DNA of 53,418 nucleotides from UBA2365 sp964594045 (GTDB taxonomy: Bacteria > Bacteroidota > Bacteroidia > Chitinophagales > Saprospiraceae), in assembly GCA_964594045.1 (NCBI GenBank), contig CAZQKR010000026.1, forward strand, positions 1-53,418, written 5' to 3'. How positions within the stretch are numbered: position 1 is the first letter of the stretch; the number at the start of each line of letters is the position of its first letter. Positions 36,963 through 46,415 of this stretch are shown here, piece by piece. Below the pieces are notes generated by a model. It was given only the letters and a program-made list of their open reading frames with translations. It was not told the DNA's origin and did not search any database. Position numbers and translations under genes: made by a program.

Positions 36963-38615
36963 TCAGATCAGGTTGAATTCTGCCTGCTGCATCATTTCTC
37001 TCAACATGGAAAGCAATCTGAATCTTGCTGCATTTTGGTATTCCTGATTATCAGGCTCCAGGATGTACTGATTCCACAAATTTGTCCAGTAATGATCATC
37101 AAGCCCGGAAAGCAGGAAAGATTTGAAGTAATCCATAGTCTGTTGGCCAACCGTCAATCCGTACAAAAAGCCCACCGCATCCTTCACCAGTTGATTGGGA
37201 TCAGACGGTTCGGGAAGTGAACCGACAAATTTTAAAGGATCAAAAGTAATCTTAATGTCCCCTGAAGTAAATTGGCCGTTCGAAAGATTGTTGATGAGCA
37301 CCAGGCGGTTGGCCAGGCTATCAGAGTTGATCCATGTTCTGGTAAATAAAGGAGCCTGATACCAGGCGGGATAACCGGCAACCAAAGGCGGGTCCAGAAC
37401 ATTGAGACCTGTTTGTGCTGAATTGGCGGCAATCAGTGCCCATGACAGATATAATTCCCGGAGTTGGGTTCCTGCATTTGGGAATTGCAATTCAAACGTC
37501 CTGCAAATGCCTGCCACAAAGTCTAGTGGAGATTTGATGATGCAACCCATATTGATTTCGTTGTAGAAGTGTTCGCTTTTGAGTAAAGTGGCTACAACCG
37601 GGTATACTTCATAATTGTTGTTGCGAAAAATCTCTGCAAGGGGCAAAATAATATTTTGTTCAATTTCAGGAGTGATCTCATAATAAACGAAAAACTGATA
37701 CAATTTTCTGCAGATGAATTTGCTGACTTCATGATTGGAAAATATCATATCGAGCAATTCGTCAAGTTCAGTTTCACCGGCGGGCCCGATTTTTCCCTGG
37801 ATGGTCTTATTTCCGTAAAAAGCTGAGAAAGTTTTATTGCCGGTATCGTGTTGCGTGAAATCAAAATAATAACTGAAAGGACTGGTGAACGGGTTGATCC
37901 GATAACCTGTCAAAATACCGGCTGCAGCTTTGATATCGTTTTCGGTGTATTGAGAGCCAGGACCTTTGCCAACAGTGAACAATTCCTGTAATTCGCGTGC
38001 ATAATTTTCATCCGGTTGTTCTTTTGAATTCAGATACCCGTTGAGATATCGCAACATGGCAGGATCGATGGTGATTTTTTTGGTCAATGATTTGAAATTG
38101 CCCAGACAATTTTTGCGGAGCAAATCAAGGTAATGGTACATGCCCTGGGCTAATTCCACAACATCTGCTTCGATCGCAAAATGATTTTGCCAAAACAGAG
38201 TCATTTTTTCTCTGATATTTAACGGACTGCTGATCATCAAACCTACCCACCAGGCTTTCAGGCTGTCCGTTCTGGCCTGGTAGTATTCCGGCGGCAAAGC
38301 GGGATTGAAGGGCGCGTTTACCCAGGTTTGACCAAAAGCCACATCAGGGTCTGGTTTTTCCGAAGTGGAATAAACATTTAGTGGAGGTAAAGGCTGCGTG
38401 GGCGATTGTTCAAGCAAAGTATCCACTGAAAAGTTCATTCCCAGATCCGAAAAATGCATCACTTCTTCCGGTTTAAACCCAAATGTAGTCCTTCTCAACA
38501 AATGAATCACCTGCGTTTGGGTCCACTGGCCCGAATATGGCTGAAGAGAAGCTGAGCCTGAATATCGTTTTTGATGTTGTCTTGCGAATAATTCAAAAAA
38601 CTGAACTCGATCCAT
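36963..38615 (-). CDS. DUF1800 domain protein
   Basis: 550 aa from the ATG at 38615. A longer frame from 38636 is less likely, because a TATTTTTG promoter box (38634-38641) overlaps that start. DUF1800 blocks are clear: LLRRTTFGFKPEEVMHF near the N-terminus, ENYARELQELFTVG in the middle, and EHFYNEINMGCIIKSPLDFV. There is no signal peptide. It is the first gene of a probable operon with the DUF1501 gene. Biochemical role unknown. Confidence 0.87.
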   Translation of the reverse strand: MDRVQFFELFARQHQKRYSGSASLQPYSGQWTQTQVIHLLRRTTFGFKPEEVMHFSDLGMNFSVDTLLEQSPTQPLPPLNVYSTSEKPDPDVAFGQTWVNAPFNPALPPEYYQARTDSLKAWWVGLMISSPLNIREKMTLFWQNHFAIEADVVELAQGMYHYLDLLRKNCLGNFKSLTKKITIDPAMLRYLNGYLNSKEQPDENYARELQELFTVGKGPGSQYTENDIKAAAGILTGYRINPFTSPFSYYFDFTQHDTGNKTFSAFYGNKTIQGKIGPAGETELDELLDMIFSNHEVSKFICRKLYQFFVYYEITPEIEQNIILPLAEIFRNNNYEVYPVVATLLKSEHFYNEINMGCIIKSPLDFVAGICRTFELQFPNAGTQLRELYLSWALIAANSAQTGLNVLDPPLVAGYPAWYQAPLFTRTWINSDSLANRLVLINNLSNGQFTSGDIKITFDPLKFVGSLPEPSDPNQLVKDAVGFLYGLTVGQQTMDYFKSFLLSGLDDHYWTNLWNQYILEPDNQEYQNAARFRLLSMLREMMQQAEFNLI

Positions 38616-38633
38616 TATGCAATAATTTATATC

Positions 38634-38641
38634 CAAAAATA
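38634..38641 (-). promoter_or_regulatory. -7 promoter box for the DUF1800-DUF1501 operon
   Basis: TATTTTTG on the minus strand fits TAnnTTTG. A start about 7 nt downstream would leave a leader of about 12 nt to the ATG at 38615. No clear -33 box at the usual distance. Confidence 0.4.
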
Positions 38642-38803
38642 ACTATGGATAAAATATTTTTATTGCTAGCGAACAATATTTTGAATATTAATTTTCCGGT
38701 AATGAAGAAGAGGATAAGCGGAAAGGAAATGGAATTTGGGAAAACTGCATCTCAAATTGAATTGGCAACTTTGACAAAGAAGAGTGACCTGAAAACAAAA
38801 ATG

Positions 38804-38877
38804 TCGGGTTGACAGGATTTGAACCTGCGACCCCTACGTCCCGAACGTAGTGCGCTACCGGACTGCGCTACAACCCG
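38804..38877 (-). tRNA. tRNA-Pro (anticodon CGG)
   Basis: 74-nt cloverleaf on the minus strand. Acceptor CGGGTTG pairs with CAACCCG; D stem GCGC/GCGC; anticodon stem CTACG/CGTAG with loop TTCGGGA, giving anticodon CGG; T arm GCAGG-TTCAAAT-CCTGT; discriminator A. The 3' CCA is not encoded. It lies between the DUF1800 promoter and an alpha/beta hydrolase gene. Confidence 0.95.
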
Positions 38878-39146
38878 AATGGGTGCAAATTTGAGAATAA
38901 AATGTAATATATTGACAATTGGATTCGGATTTTTTTGATTTTGCTGCCAAATAAAATTTTTTCTCAGCTCATTTTGTCGATGGTATTCATGATCAGAACA
39001 TTTTATTCTGTAAGGATTTGGGCGTGCTTTCAAACATTTTATGTTGCAATTGAGTCAGGGTGCAGTCATAAAGCAAAATAAGTTGGACCGGGTTATATCA
39101 GTTAGCAGATTTTCCCCATTTTTGCGGCTTCATTAAATGAGCAGCC

Positions 39147-40004
39147 ATGTATATATTGCAATTGCTTCGTTTTTTTTACCGGTTTTTGTCTTTTATTTGC
39201 CCGGTTTGTGCCGGGAAACTGGCTTTTTGGCAATTCCAGCGACCTGGATTAAAAAAGACCAGAGTGAGGGAATTGAGCATCTATGATGATTTCACAGAGC
39301 GCAGGATACCTTTTGAACAGGAAGACCTTTATGTTTATGAATCAGGGCAAGAAAACGGGTATCCGGTGGTCATGATCCACGGTTGGGAATCGAATCCCGG
39401 CAGTTTGTCCGGGATCGCAGGTTTTCTGACATCAAATGGTTTTCGGGTTTTGGTCCTTGGACTTCCTGCGCACGGCAGATCAAACCTTAAAAAGACCAAT
39501 ATGGTCCACTCTTCCGGTGCGGTTTTGGCTTTGCTTGAGTATTATCATTTGAAAAGCGGATTTTCAATGGTCACACATTCATTTGGATCTGGAGCGAGCG
39601 CTATTGCTTTGGCAGGGAAGCCTGTCCGCGTGGATAAACTGGTGTTCATCACTTCCTCAGAAGTGATCAGGGATATTTTTGATGATTATGCGAGAATGAT
39701 CGGTTTAGGCAAATCTGCCTATGACCATTTACTCAGATTAACAGAAAGGCTCACACCGGTCCCAATCCGGGAGTTTGTAATTTCGCGGTTTCTTCAGAAG
39801 GTAGATTTTGGCCAATTGGTGATCATTCACGACAAAACGGATAAGGTGATCCCTTTTGCCAATGCCACTACCATCGAAAAGGCTGTCCGAAGTACCAAAG
39901 TCATTCCTGTTGAAGGGAAAGGGCATTACAGGATACTTTGGGATGAAGATGTTAATCAAATGATCCTAATGGAGCTTTACCCTTTACATAAGTCAGGCGT
40001 GTAA
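39147..40004 (+). CDS. Alpha/beta hydrolase
   Basis: 285 aa. Fold landmarks: VVMIHGWESNPGS (75-86, oxyanion loop), nucleophile elbow THSFGSG with Ser145, acid Asp232 (HDKTDKVIP) and His260 (GKGHYRILWD), so the triad is complete. The N-terminal 25 residues are hydrophobic and could be a membrane anchor. The substrate is unknown; the HGW...G type is seen among esterases and dehalogenase-like hydrolases. Transcribed alone. Confidence 0.85.
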   Translation: MYILQLLRFFYRFLSFICPVCAGKLAFWQFQRPGLKKTRVRELSIYDDFTERRIPFEQEDLYVYESGQENGYPVVMIHGWESNPGSLSGIAGFLTSNGFRVLVLGLPAHGRSNLKKTNMVHSSGAVLALLEYYHLKSGFSMVTHSFGSGASAIALAGKPVRVDKLVFITSSEVIRDIFDDYARMIGLGKSAYDHLLRLTERLTPVPIREFVISRFLQKVDFGQLVIIHDKTDKVIPFANATTIEKAVRSTKVIPVEGKGHYRILWDEDVNQMILMELYPLHKSGV

Positions 40005-40298
40005 GCCAAAATTTACCTGATCTTTGGAAAAATGAAAGCCAAAAAATTTTAAAAGTGTTCACAACAAATTTTGTAATATGAAGTTAATTGATTGAATACA
40101 ATTTTGTATGATTTATAACATTGTTTCTGCCTTGAAATAAATGACTCACTTTGTTTATGCTACTAAAAAACAATTAATTACATATTTTAATATTTTTATT
40201 ACGATTTTTATATGTACTTTAATATATTGATATGCAAGGTGTGATACAATACTCGCAGACAGTGACATTAATATTAAATCAATTTTAAAAACAGGCAA

Positions 40299-40586
40299 AT
40301 GAATGATCAATTCGGAAAATTAGTCAGTTGGATTTTTGGTATTTTGGTTTTGATGATAGGAACTGTCAACGTTTTTTGGGGTAATGACACTGGATTTGGA
40401 ATTTTTATCATACTCCTGGCTTTACTCTATTTCCCCCCTTTCAGTGAAATGCTGAAAAAGCGTTTAAACATTAAGATCCACTATCTCATCAAAATTATAC
40501 TCGGAGTCTTGGTCCTTTGGGCTGCAATGGGCGTGGGTGAATTGCCGGAAAAGATCAGCATGATGCGAGAAGATCTCAATTTTTAG
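40299..40586 (+). CDS. Small membrane protein of unknown function
   Basis: 95 aa with about three hydrophobic helices (10-27, 31-46 and 62-79) and a charged tail (EKISMMREDLNF). No family recognised. The clear ATG, the good hydrophobic pattern and an isolated position between two transcription units support a real gene. Confidence 0.6.
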   Translation: MNDQFGKLVSWIFGILVLMIGTVNVFWGNDTGFGIFIILLALLYFPPFSEMLKKRLNIKIHYLIKIILGVLVLWAAMGVGELPEKISMMREDLNF

Positions 40587-40628
40587 TTGATTCATTCATG
40601 ACTGGTTGACAAATTCATGCCAGGTTTT

Positions 40629-42752
40629 TCAGGAAATTCTTCCCCAGGATAAAAACAAATGCTTATTCTTTTCTATGTAAACTTTTAATCTTTTATTTTT
40701 CAACAGGTTGAGTTCAGGGTCTTCTTCCAGGATCGCCATGCAAGCCTGTCTGCTGGTTTGGAGTATATGCGTGTCTGTTACGAGGTTGGCCATCTTAAGA
40801 TCCAGCATGCCGCTTTGCCTGATGCCTTCTATATCGCCCGGGCCTCTGAGTTTCAGATCCACTTCTGCGATCTCGAATCCGTTGTTGGTGCGCACCATGG
40901 TTTGAAGTCTTTCCCTGGCTTCATTGCTGAGTTTATTGCCGGACATCAGGATACAATAGGATTGTTCGGCGCCCCGGCCAACCCTGCCGCGCAACTGATG
41001 CAACTGGGAAAGTCCAAACCGTTCAGCATTTTCAATGACCATCACGGAAGCGTTGGGCACATCTACTCCGACTTCAATCACTGTGGTTGAAACCAGGATA
41101 TGGGTAATGCCTTTTTTGAACCGGTTCATTTCATACTCCTTGTCCTGCGGCTTCATACGGCCATGCACCACGCTGATCTGATGATCCGGACGGGGAAAAT
41201 GATGCAGAATTTGCTCATAACCATCCTGCAAATTCTTCAGATCAAGCGTTTCGGATTCATCGATCAAAGGATAAACCACATACACCTGCCTGCCTTTTTG
41301 GATCTCTGTCCTTAAAAATTCAATCAGCCCGGGTCTTTTGCTTTCATATGAGTGTATTGTTTTGATGGATTTTCTTCCTGGCGGCAATTCGTCGATCACT
41401 GACACATCCAGATCACCATACAGCGTCATGGACAGCGTTCTGGGGATCGGTGTGGCGGTCATGACAAGAATATGTGGCGGGAATTCCACCATCGATTTTG
41501 TCCAAAGTCTTGCGCGCTGCTGCACACCAAAACGATGTTGCTCATCAGTGATCGCAAGTCCGAGCCTGAAATATTTAACAGGTTTTTCGAGCAAGGCATG
41601 GGTGCCAACCAAAATGTGTATGTTGCCCTGCTCCAGGGCATAAAGCAGATCTTTTCGGGTTTTTCCTTTCACTGAACCTGTCAAAAACCCTACCTGAATA
41701 CCCAATCCTTCGGTCATTTTTGTGATGGACTGAAAATGCTGATAAGCCAGTATTTCAGTTGGCGCCATGAGGCAAGCCTGGCATCCGTTGTCAATGGCTA
41801 TCAACATACAAAGCAAAGCCACGATCGTTTTTCCACTACCGACATCACCCTGGAGCAGCCGGTTCATTTGAATACCTGAGCCCATGTCCCGCCGAAGTTC
41901 CCTGACAACTCTTTTCTGGGCCTCCGTCAATTCAAAACTCAGTTTTTTGTGGAAAAAATCGTTGAATTTCTGACCGATCGTTCCGAAGGGAATACCTTTT
42001 ATCTTCCTTTTTCTCAGTTGCCTGTTGTATAGCAAGCGCATTTGCAGAAGAAACAACTCGTTGAATTTGATCCTGTTTTCCGCCTTTATCCTTTCCGCTT
42101 CGTTTTTGGGAAAATGTATCGTCAACACTGCTTCTCCCAACGAGCTTAAGCGCAGCTTTTCAAGAATGTATTCAGGTATAAAATCTGAAATATCGGATGG
42201 TTTCAGCTGTTCCACCAGAGTCCGGGTCAGGTTGCTGATCGCCCGGGAATGCAGGTTTTTAGCATTGAGTTTTTCTGTAGTACTGTATACAGGGAACAGA
42301 GTGGTCAGTTTCTGCAGATTTTCCCTGGTCAGTTGCTCAATCTCCGGATGAACGATGGATTTCCTGCCTCCGTATTTCTTGAGTTTTCCAAATACAATAT
42401 ATTCCAGCCCCTCTTCCAGGTATTCCTCCACCCAGTTGATCCGCTGGAACCAGATCAGTTCCACTGTTCCAAACCCATCACTGAATACCGCAGACAGTCT
42501 TTTATGGCTGCCTTTTCCGCCAATGACTTCAATATCGGTTATTTTACCGGTATATTGTACAATGTCACCGTCAGCTGCCGGTTCCGACGTTTTGTTGAAG
42601 CTGCTTTTATCGATATACCTGAAAGGAAAATGCATCAGCAGATCTCTGAAGGTATGGATTTCAAGCTCTTTTTTGAGCAATTCTGCCCTGACAGGGCCAA
42701 CACCTTTCAGATATTCGATTGAACTATCTAATATGTTAATTGGTTTACTCAT
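40629..42752 (-). CDS. recG: ATP-dependent DNA helicase RecG
   Basis: 707 aa. RecG remodels stalled replication forks and branch-migrates Holliday junctions. The N-terminal wedge/OB domain (about 55-150; KGVGPVRAELLKKELEI near the start is the HhH-like opening), Walker A GDVGSGKT at 302-309, Walker B DEQH (ITDEQHRFGVQQR), motif III TATPIPRTL, and the C-terminal QLRGRVGRG block are all present. Length is normal. It is divergent from rbfA across a 76-bp gap. Confidence 0.96.
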   Translation of the reverse strand: MSKPINILDSSIEYLKGVGPVRAELLKKELEIHTFRDLLMHFPFRYIDKSSFNKTSEPAADGDIVQYTGKITDIEVIGGKGSHKRLSAVFSDGFGTVELIWFQRINWVEEYLEEGLEYIVFGKLKKYGGRKSIVHPEIEQLTRENLQKLTTLFPVYSTTEKLNAKNLHSRAISNLTRTLVEQLKPSDISDFIPEYILEKLRLSSLGEAVLTIHFPKNEAERIKAENRIKFNELFLLQMRLLYNRQLRKRKIKGIPFGTIGQKFNDFFHKKLSFELTEAQKRVVRELRRDMGSGIQMNRLLQGDVGSGKTIVALLCMLIAIDNGCQACLMAPTEILAYQHFQSITKMTEGLGIQVGFLTGSVKGKTRKDLLYALEQGNIHILVGTHALLEKPVKYFRLGLAITDEQHRFGVQQRARLWTKSMVEFPPHILVMTATPIPRTLSMTLYGDLDVSVIDELPPGRKSIKTIHSYESKRPGLIEFLRTEIQKGRQVYVVYPLIDESETLDLKNLQDGYEQILHHFPRPDHQISVVHGRMKPQDKEYEMNRFKKGITHILVSTTVIEVGVDVPNASVMVIENAERFGLSQLHQLRGRVGRGAEQSYCILMSGNKLSNEARERLQTMVRTNNGFEIAEVDLKLRGPGDIEGIRQSGMLDLKMANLVTDTHILQTSRQACMAILEEDPELNLLKNKRLKVYIEKNKHLFLSWGRIS

Positions 42753-42805
42753 GGTACCAGCGGGCTAAAATATAAATTTTGAGTCCCATGATCAAAATTT
42801 TTAGC

Positions 42806-42813
42806 TATATTTG
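42806..42813 (+). promoter_or_regulatory. -7 promoter box of rbfA
   Basis: TATATTTG matches TAnnTTTG and lies 15 bp before the ATG at 42829, which decides that start over the TTG at 42811 lying within the box. Confidence 0.5.
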
Positions 42814-42828
42814 CACAAAACGAGTGAG

Positions 42829-43170
42829 ATGGATTCTAAGAGACAGCTACAGATCGGAGAACTGATCAAGAGAAATTTCAGCCTGATACTGATGAAAGAA
42901 GGTATGTATATGTATGGTGGCGCCATGGTATCCGTCACCAATGTAAAAATGTCTCCGGATCTCAGACTGGCAAAGATCTACCTCAGTATTTTCAATACGG
43001 AAGATAAAGAGTCCGTGATGACTGAGATCCAGCATCATATTTCGCTCCTTAAGCAACAACTTGTTGCAAATATCAGGAAACAGGTGCGCTTTGTGCCTGA
43101 TATCGCGATTTTCAACGACGAGCTGCTGGATGAAATGGATCGGGTGGATCGCTTGCTTGGGGAATTGTAA
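42829..43170 (+). CDS. rbfA: Ribosome-binding factor A
   Basis: 113 aa from the ATG at 42829; a TTG at 42811 would overlap the promoter. RbfA helps mature the 30S subunit (16S rRNA 5' end, helix 1). KH-type fold signature: RQLQIGELIKRNFSLIL, VTNVKMSPDLRLAKIYLSIF and the end RVDRLLGEL. It is divergent from recG. No partner gene follows; a repeat element lies 40 bp downstream. Confidence 0.92.
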   Translation: MDSKRQLQIGELIKRNFSLILMKEGMYMYGGAMVSVTNVKMSPDLRLAKIYLSIFNTEDKESVMTEIQHHISLLKQQLVANIRKQVRFVPDIAIFNDELLDEMDRVDRLLGEL

Positions 43171-43212
43171 TGAGGTACAATTCCGTTCCGGGATACCTTC
43201 AAATCCTAACCA

Positions 43213-43460
43213 GGACGAGTCAGAACCAAAGAGGAAAATAATTTAAGAACCCCCCTACGGGCAGGCTCCTACGGGCAAGCTCTACGGGCAGGCCCCTACG
43301 GGCAGGCAAAAGAACACCGATTAGCGATATCAGATCTGGTATTTTCATTCTAAAATCTTAAATTTGATAATCTATGTTTACCCGTATTGGGTTTTACCCC
43401 GTAGCAGAGCGGCTCGGGACTTGCCCCGTTGGATATACCTCCTACGGGGTTCAATATTCT
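43213..43460. repeat. GC-rich dispersed repeat, copy A
   Basis: A 248-bp block starting GGACGAGTCAGAACCAAAG and ending CTACGGGGTTCAATATTCT, matched by copy B at 48540-48654. It contains four tandem TACGGGCAGGC-like units (43254-43307) and inverted CCCCGTAG/CTACGGGG pieces. Compared with copy B it holds an extra internal segment of about 130 bp (about 43308-43430). GC-rich repeats contrast with the AT-rich flanks. Boundaries are good to about 15 bp. Confidence 0.7.
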
Positions 43461-43580
43461 TCCATTTTTGAATATCCTGTTAAATTTACCAAAAAAACCT
43501 TCAATATGATTTTTATGATACAATGATGGTATTGTATTCGGGAAAATACTGTGTTTAGTCTGAAAAATAATTAAAAAATG

Positions 43581-43610
43581 TTGCTTAATTAGACAACATT
43601 TGTATATTTG
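43581..43610 (+). promoter_or_regulatory. Promoter of the DUF4160 gene
   Basis: TTG (43581-43583), 19 nt, TATATTTG (43603-43610): a close match to the Bacteroidota -33/-7 pattern. The ATG is 14 bp downstream. Confidence 0.6.
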
Positions 43611-43624
43611 CTTTAAAAACTGGT

Positions 43625-43852
43625 ATGCCTTGCATAAAGATAATTGACTCAATTAAGATATATGTATATTCGCGGGATCATCAACCACCACATTTCCATG
43701 CCATTATAGATGATTGTGAAGAACTTATAATCATTGGTGACTTGACTACCTATTCAGGTAAAATACCATCTAAAAGTAGAAAAAAGCTCATGAATTGGGC
43801 TACACGTCATCAGGATATTTTAATGAAAAACTGGGAAATGTTAAATAAATAA
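43625..43852 (+). CDS. DUF4160 protein, possible toxin-antitoxin component
   Basis: 75 aa. The family signature is clear: IYVYSRDHQPPHFHAI (the DH-PPHFHA motif) and the end RHQDILMKNWEML. DUF4160 genes usually neighbour DUF2442 genes, and the pair is widely suspected to be a toxin-antitoxin system, without firm proof. Here the next gene (start about 210 bp away) is a DUF2442-HTH protein, consistent with that. Confidence 0.85.
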   Translation: MPCIKIIDSIKIYVYSRDHQPPHFHAIIDDCEELIIIGDLTTYSGKIPSKSRKKLMNWATRHQDILMKNWEMLNK

Positions 43853-44063
43853 TTTCATTTCAAATTTGAAAAAAAACTTTCTGTTTTATACATAGACATA
43901 AATGTTTATTTCAAAGAATACAACCGCCGAAAAAAACTAATAATAAACATACATATGAAATCGACATAAAAAACTTTCAGGGTAATTTTATACCAACCAA
44001 CCATGAAAGTCATTGATGCTGATATGCAATCGCATCGTCAGTATTTTTTATCCAAGATTCCAA

Positions 44064-44609
44064 ATGGCCGAAGAAGAACAAATAAAAAGCTTACATATGA
44101 AAACGATAAGAAGGATTCTGAAAATACATAAAATTGAAGGGTTTAAAGTATTTTGTCTCTTCAACACCGGAGAATCAAGGATAATTGATTTTGAGGATAT
44201 ATTTGAAAAATGGAAAATTGATGAGGAAGATCCTGAATTCCTTCTCTTAAATGATGAAAAAGCATTTAAAAAAGTGAAGCTGATCGAAGGCACACTTGTC
44301 TGGGAAAATATTAAAATTCAGGGAATTGATGAAAAAGGTCTAAAAGTTGAGTATCCTTTTGATATGGACCCGATTGTCTTGTATGAAAACAGTATTTTGG
44401 ATGAAACGAGACAGCTTGAACTTGGGCTGTTGATCAAAAAATCCAGGACTGAATTAGGTTTAACTCAGGAAGAACTTGCGAAAAGGAGTGGCACCACTAA
44501 ACACTATATCTCAAGAGTGGAAAATGACAAAACCGGAATTGAATTGTCAACACTCAAAAAAATAATCGAAGGTGGATTGGGCAAAAGAATGAAAATCAGC
44601 ATAATTTAA
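44064..44609 (+). CDS. DUF2442 protein fused to an XRE helix-turn-helix
   Basis: 181 aa from the ATG at 44064 (MAEEEQIK); ATG at 44097 (MKTIRR) is also possible, and an upstream frame reaches 44013. The N-terminal half (about 25-110) is DUF2442 (FNTGESRIIDFEDIF, FKKVKLIEGTLVWEN). The C-terminal half (about 120-180) is an XRE domain (LGLTQEELAKRSGTTKHYIS). A DNA-binding domain on DUF2442 fits an autoregulating antitoxin. Partner: DUF4160 gene upstream. Confidence 0.82.
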   Translation: MAEEEQIKSLHMKTIRRILKIHKIEGFKVFCLFNTGESRIIDFEDIFEKWKIDEEDPEFLLLNDEKAFKKVKLIEGTLVWENIKIQGIDEKGLKVEYPFDMDPIVLYENSILDETRQLELGLLIKKSRTELGLTQEELAKRSGTTKHYISRVENDKTGIELSTLKKIIEGGLGKRMKISII

Positions 44610-44662
44610 TATTTGGGATGGTGATTCCGACAGCATTTTTCTGGCAAAATAAAACTTAACCT

Positions 44663-46351
44663 ATGCATAAATTCATCATGCTTTTCATCATTTCCGGTTT
44701 GGTGCTGCAAGGAAAAGCACAGGACCGGATCACCGGACATGCTTTTGCAACCCGAAGTGAAGTACTCGGACAAAACGGTATGGCCGCCACCAGCCAGCCA
44801 TTGGCCACTCAGGTTGCGCTGGACATACTCAAATCCGGAGGCAATGCCATCGATGCCGCCATCGCTGCCAATGCCATGCTCGGACTGGTTGAACCCACCG
44901 GCAACGGCATCGGAGGTGATCTTTTTGCATTGATCTGGGTGGCAAAAGAAAAGAAATTGTATGGATTGAATGCCAGCGGTCGTTCACCTTATGCTTTGAC
45001 ACTGGATCATTTCAAAAAGAACGGTTATACCAAAATTCCTCCGCACGGACCTTTGCCCGTTTCAGTACCGGGATGCGTGGACGGCTGGTTTGAGATGCAT
45101 CAAAAATTCGGTAAACTGCCTATGTCTGCCATTCTGAGTCCTGCAATCGGGTATGCCAGAAATGGTTTCCCGGTCACCGAACTCATAGCTTATTATTGGC
45201 AGCGGAATGCAGTTTTACTCCAAAAATATCCGGGATTCGAAGAGATCTTTATGCCAGGCGGAAAAGCTCCGGCAAAAGGAGAGATCTTTAAAAACCCTTT
45301 CCTGGCAGAAACGCTTGAAAAGATCGGAAAACAAGGTCGTGACGTATTCTACAAAGGGGAAATGGCCCGGAAAATCGTAACCTACATGCAGGAAAATGGT
45401 GGATTTCTGACCATGCGGGATTTTGAGGAACACCATTCGGATTGGGTGGAACCAGTTTCGGTCAATTACAGAGGTTATGATGTGTGGGAATTGCCGCCCA
45501 ACGGCCAGGGCATCGCCGCTTTACAAATGTTGACCATCCTGGAGAATTTTGACCTGGGAAAAATGGGTTATGGTTCGTCTGAATACATGCATTTGTTTAC
45601 CGAAGCCAAAAAACTGGCCTTCGAGGATCGGGCAAAATATTATGCTGATCCTGATTTTAATGACATACCTGTTGACCAACTGATCTCTGAAGCTTACGGT
45701 AAAAAAAGAGCTGAACTGATCGATATGAACCGGGCTGCCAGAACTTTCGGTCCCGGCGAACTGGAAACGGGACACACGATTTATCTGACCACTGCAGATA
45801 GCGAAGGCAACATGGTTTCCTTGATCCAAAGCAACTACCGTGGTATGGGTTCCGGCATGACACCCGGAAAACTCGGCTTTATGTTGCATGACCGGGGAGA
45901 AATGTTTAGCCTTGAAGAAGGACATTTCAATGTCTATGCACCGCATAAACGACCATTCAACACGATCATTCCGGGTTTTATCACCAGGAACAGCGAGCCT
46001 TTCCTGAGCTTTGGCGTGATGGGTGGCGCCATGCAACCACAGGGCCATGTGCAGATCATTTGCAATATCATCGATTTCGGGATGAATATACAGGAAGCTG
46101 GTGATGCACCAAGAATGCAACACCTGGGTTCCAGCGAACCGACGGGCGAAAAAATGAACGATGGCGGTGTGCTGACATTAGAGACTGGTTTTGAATGGGA
46201 AACGATCCGTTCATTGCTTCAAAAAGGTCATAAGATCCAGTATGACCTGGGCGGATATGGTGGTTATCAGGCTATCCGATGGGATCCGGTCAACAAAGTC
46301 TGGTATGGCGCTTCTGAATCCAGAAAGGACGGTCAGGCAGCAGGATACTGA
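44663..46351 (+). CDS. ggt: Gamma-glutamyltransferase family protein
   Basis: 562 aa. Signal peptide (1-19), so periplasmic. Ntn-hydrolase precursor that cleaves itself before a threonine: aligning DSEGN with the usual D-x-x-G-N places the nucleophile at Thr372 (ETGHTIYL). The N-terminal block GGNAIDAAIAANAMLGLVEP and the NYRGMGSGMTPG region are family hallmarks. The residues around Thr372 (HTIYL not TTHYS) are like those of GGT-like acylases, so the substrate may not be glutathione. Confidence 0.87.
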   Translation: MHKFIMLFIISGLVLQGKAQDRITGHAFATRSEVLGQNGMAATSQPLATQVALDILKSGGNAIDAAIAANAMLGLVEPTGNGIGGDLFALIWVAKEKKLYGLNASGRSPYALTLDHFKKNGYTKIPPHGPLPVSVPGCVDGWFEMHQKFGKLPMSAILSPAIGYARNGFPVTELIAYYWQRNAVLLQKYPGFEEIFMPGGKAPAKGEIFKNPFLAETLEKIGKQGRDVFYKGEMARKIVTYMQENGGFLTMRDFEEHHSDWVEPVSVNYRGYDVWELPPNGQGIAALQMLTILENFDLGKMGYGSSEYMHLFTEAKKLAFEDRAKYYADPDFNDIPVDQLISEAYGKKRAELIDMNRAARTFGPGELETGHTIYLTTADSEGNMVSLIQSNYRGMGSGMTPGKLGFMLHDRGEMFSLEEGHFNVYAPHKRPFNTIIPGFITRNSEPFLSFGVMGGAMQPQGHVQIICNIIDFGMNIQEAGDAPRMQHLGSSEPTGEKMNDGGVLTLETGFEWETIRSLLQKGHKIQYDLGGYGGYQAIRWDPVNKVWYGASESRKDGQAAGY

Positions 46352-46415
46352 CAGAGAAAATTACTAACACAATACAGTGGTCTGGACCGACTTTTTACAA
46401 AATCATTCAGGTCAA

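Noticed and set aside
43350..43652. 100-codon frame, minus strand
   Set aside because: Runs through the GC-rich repeat and over the start of the DUF4160 gene and its promoter; no protein features.
46352..46415. Possible terminator between ggt and the EEP gene
   Set aside because: The only inverted repeat (GGT/ACC around 46379-46390) is too short to be convincing.
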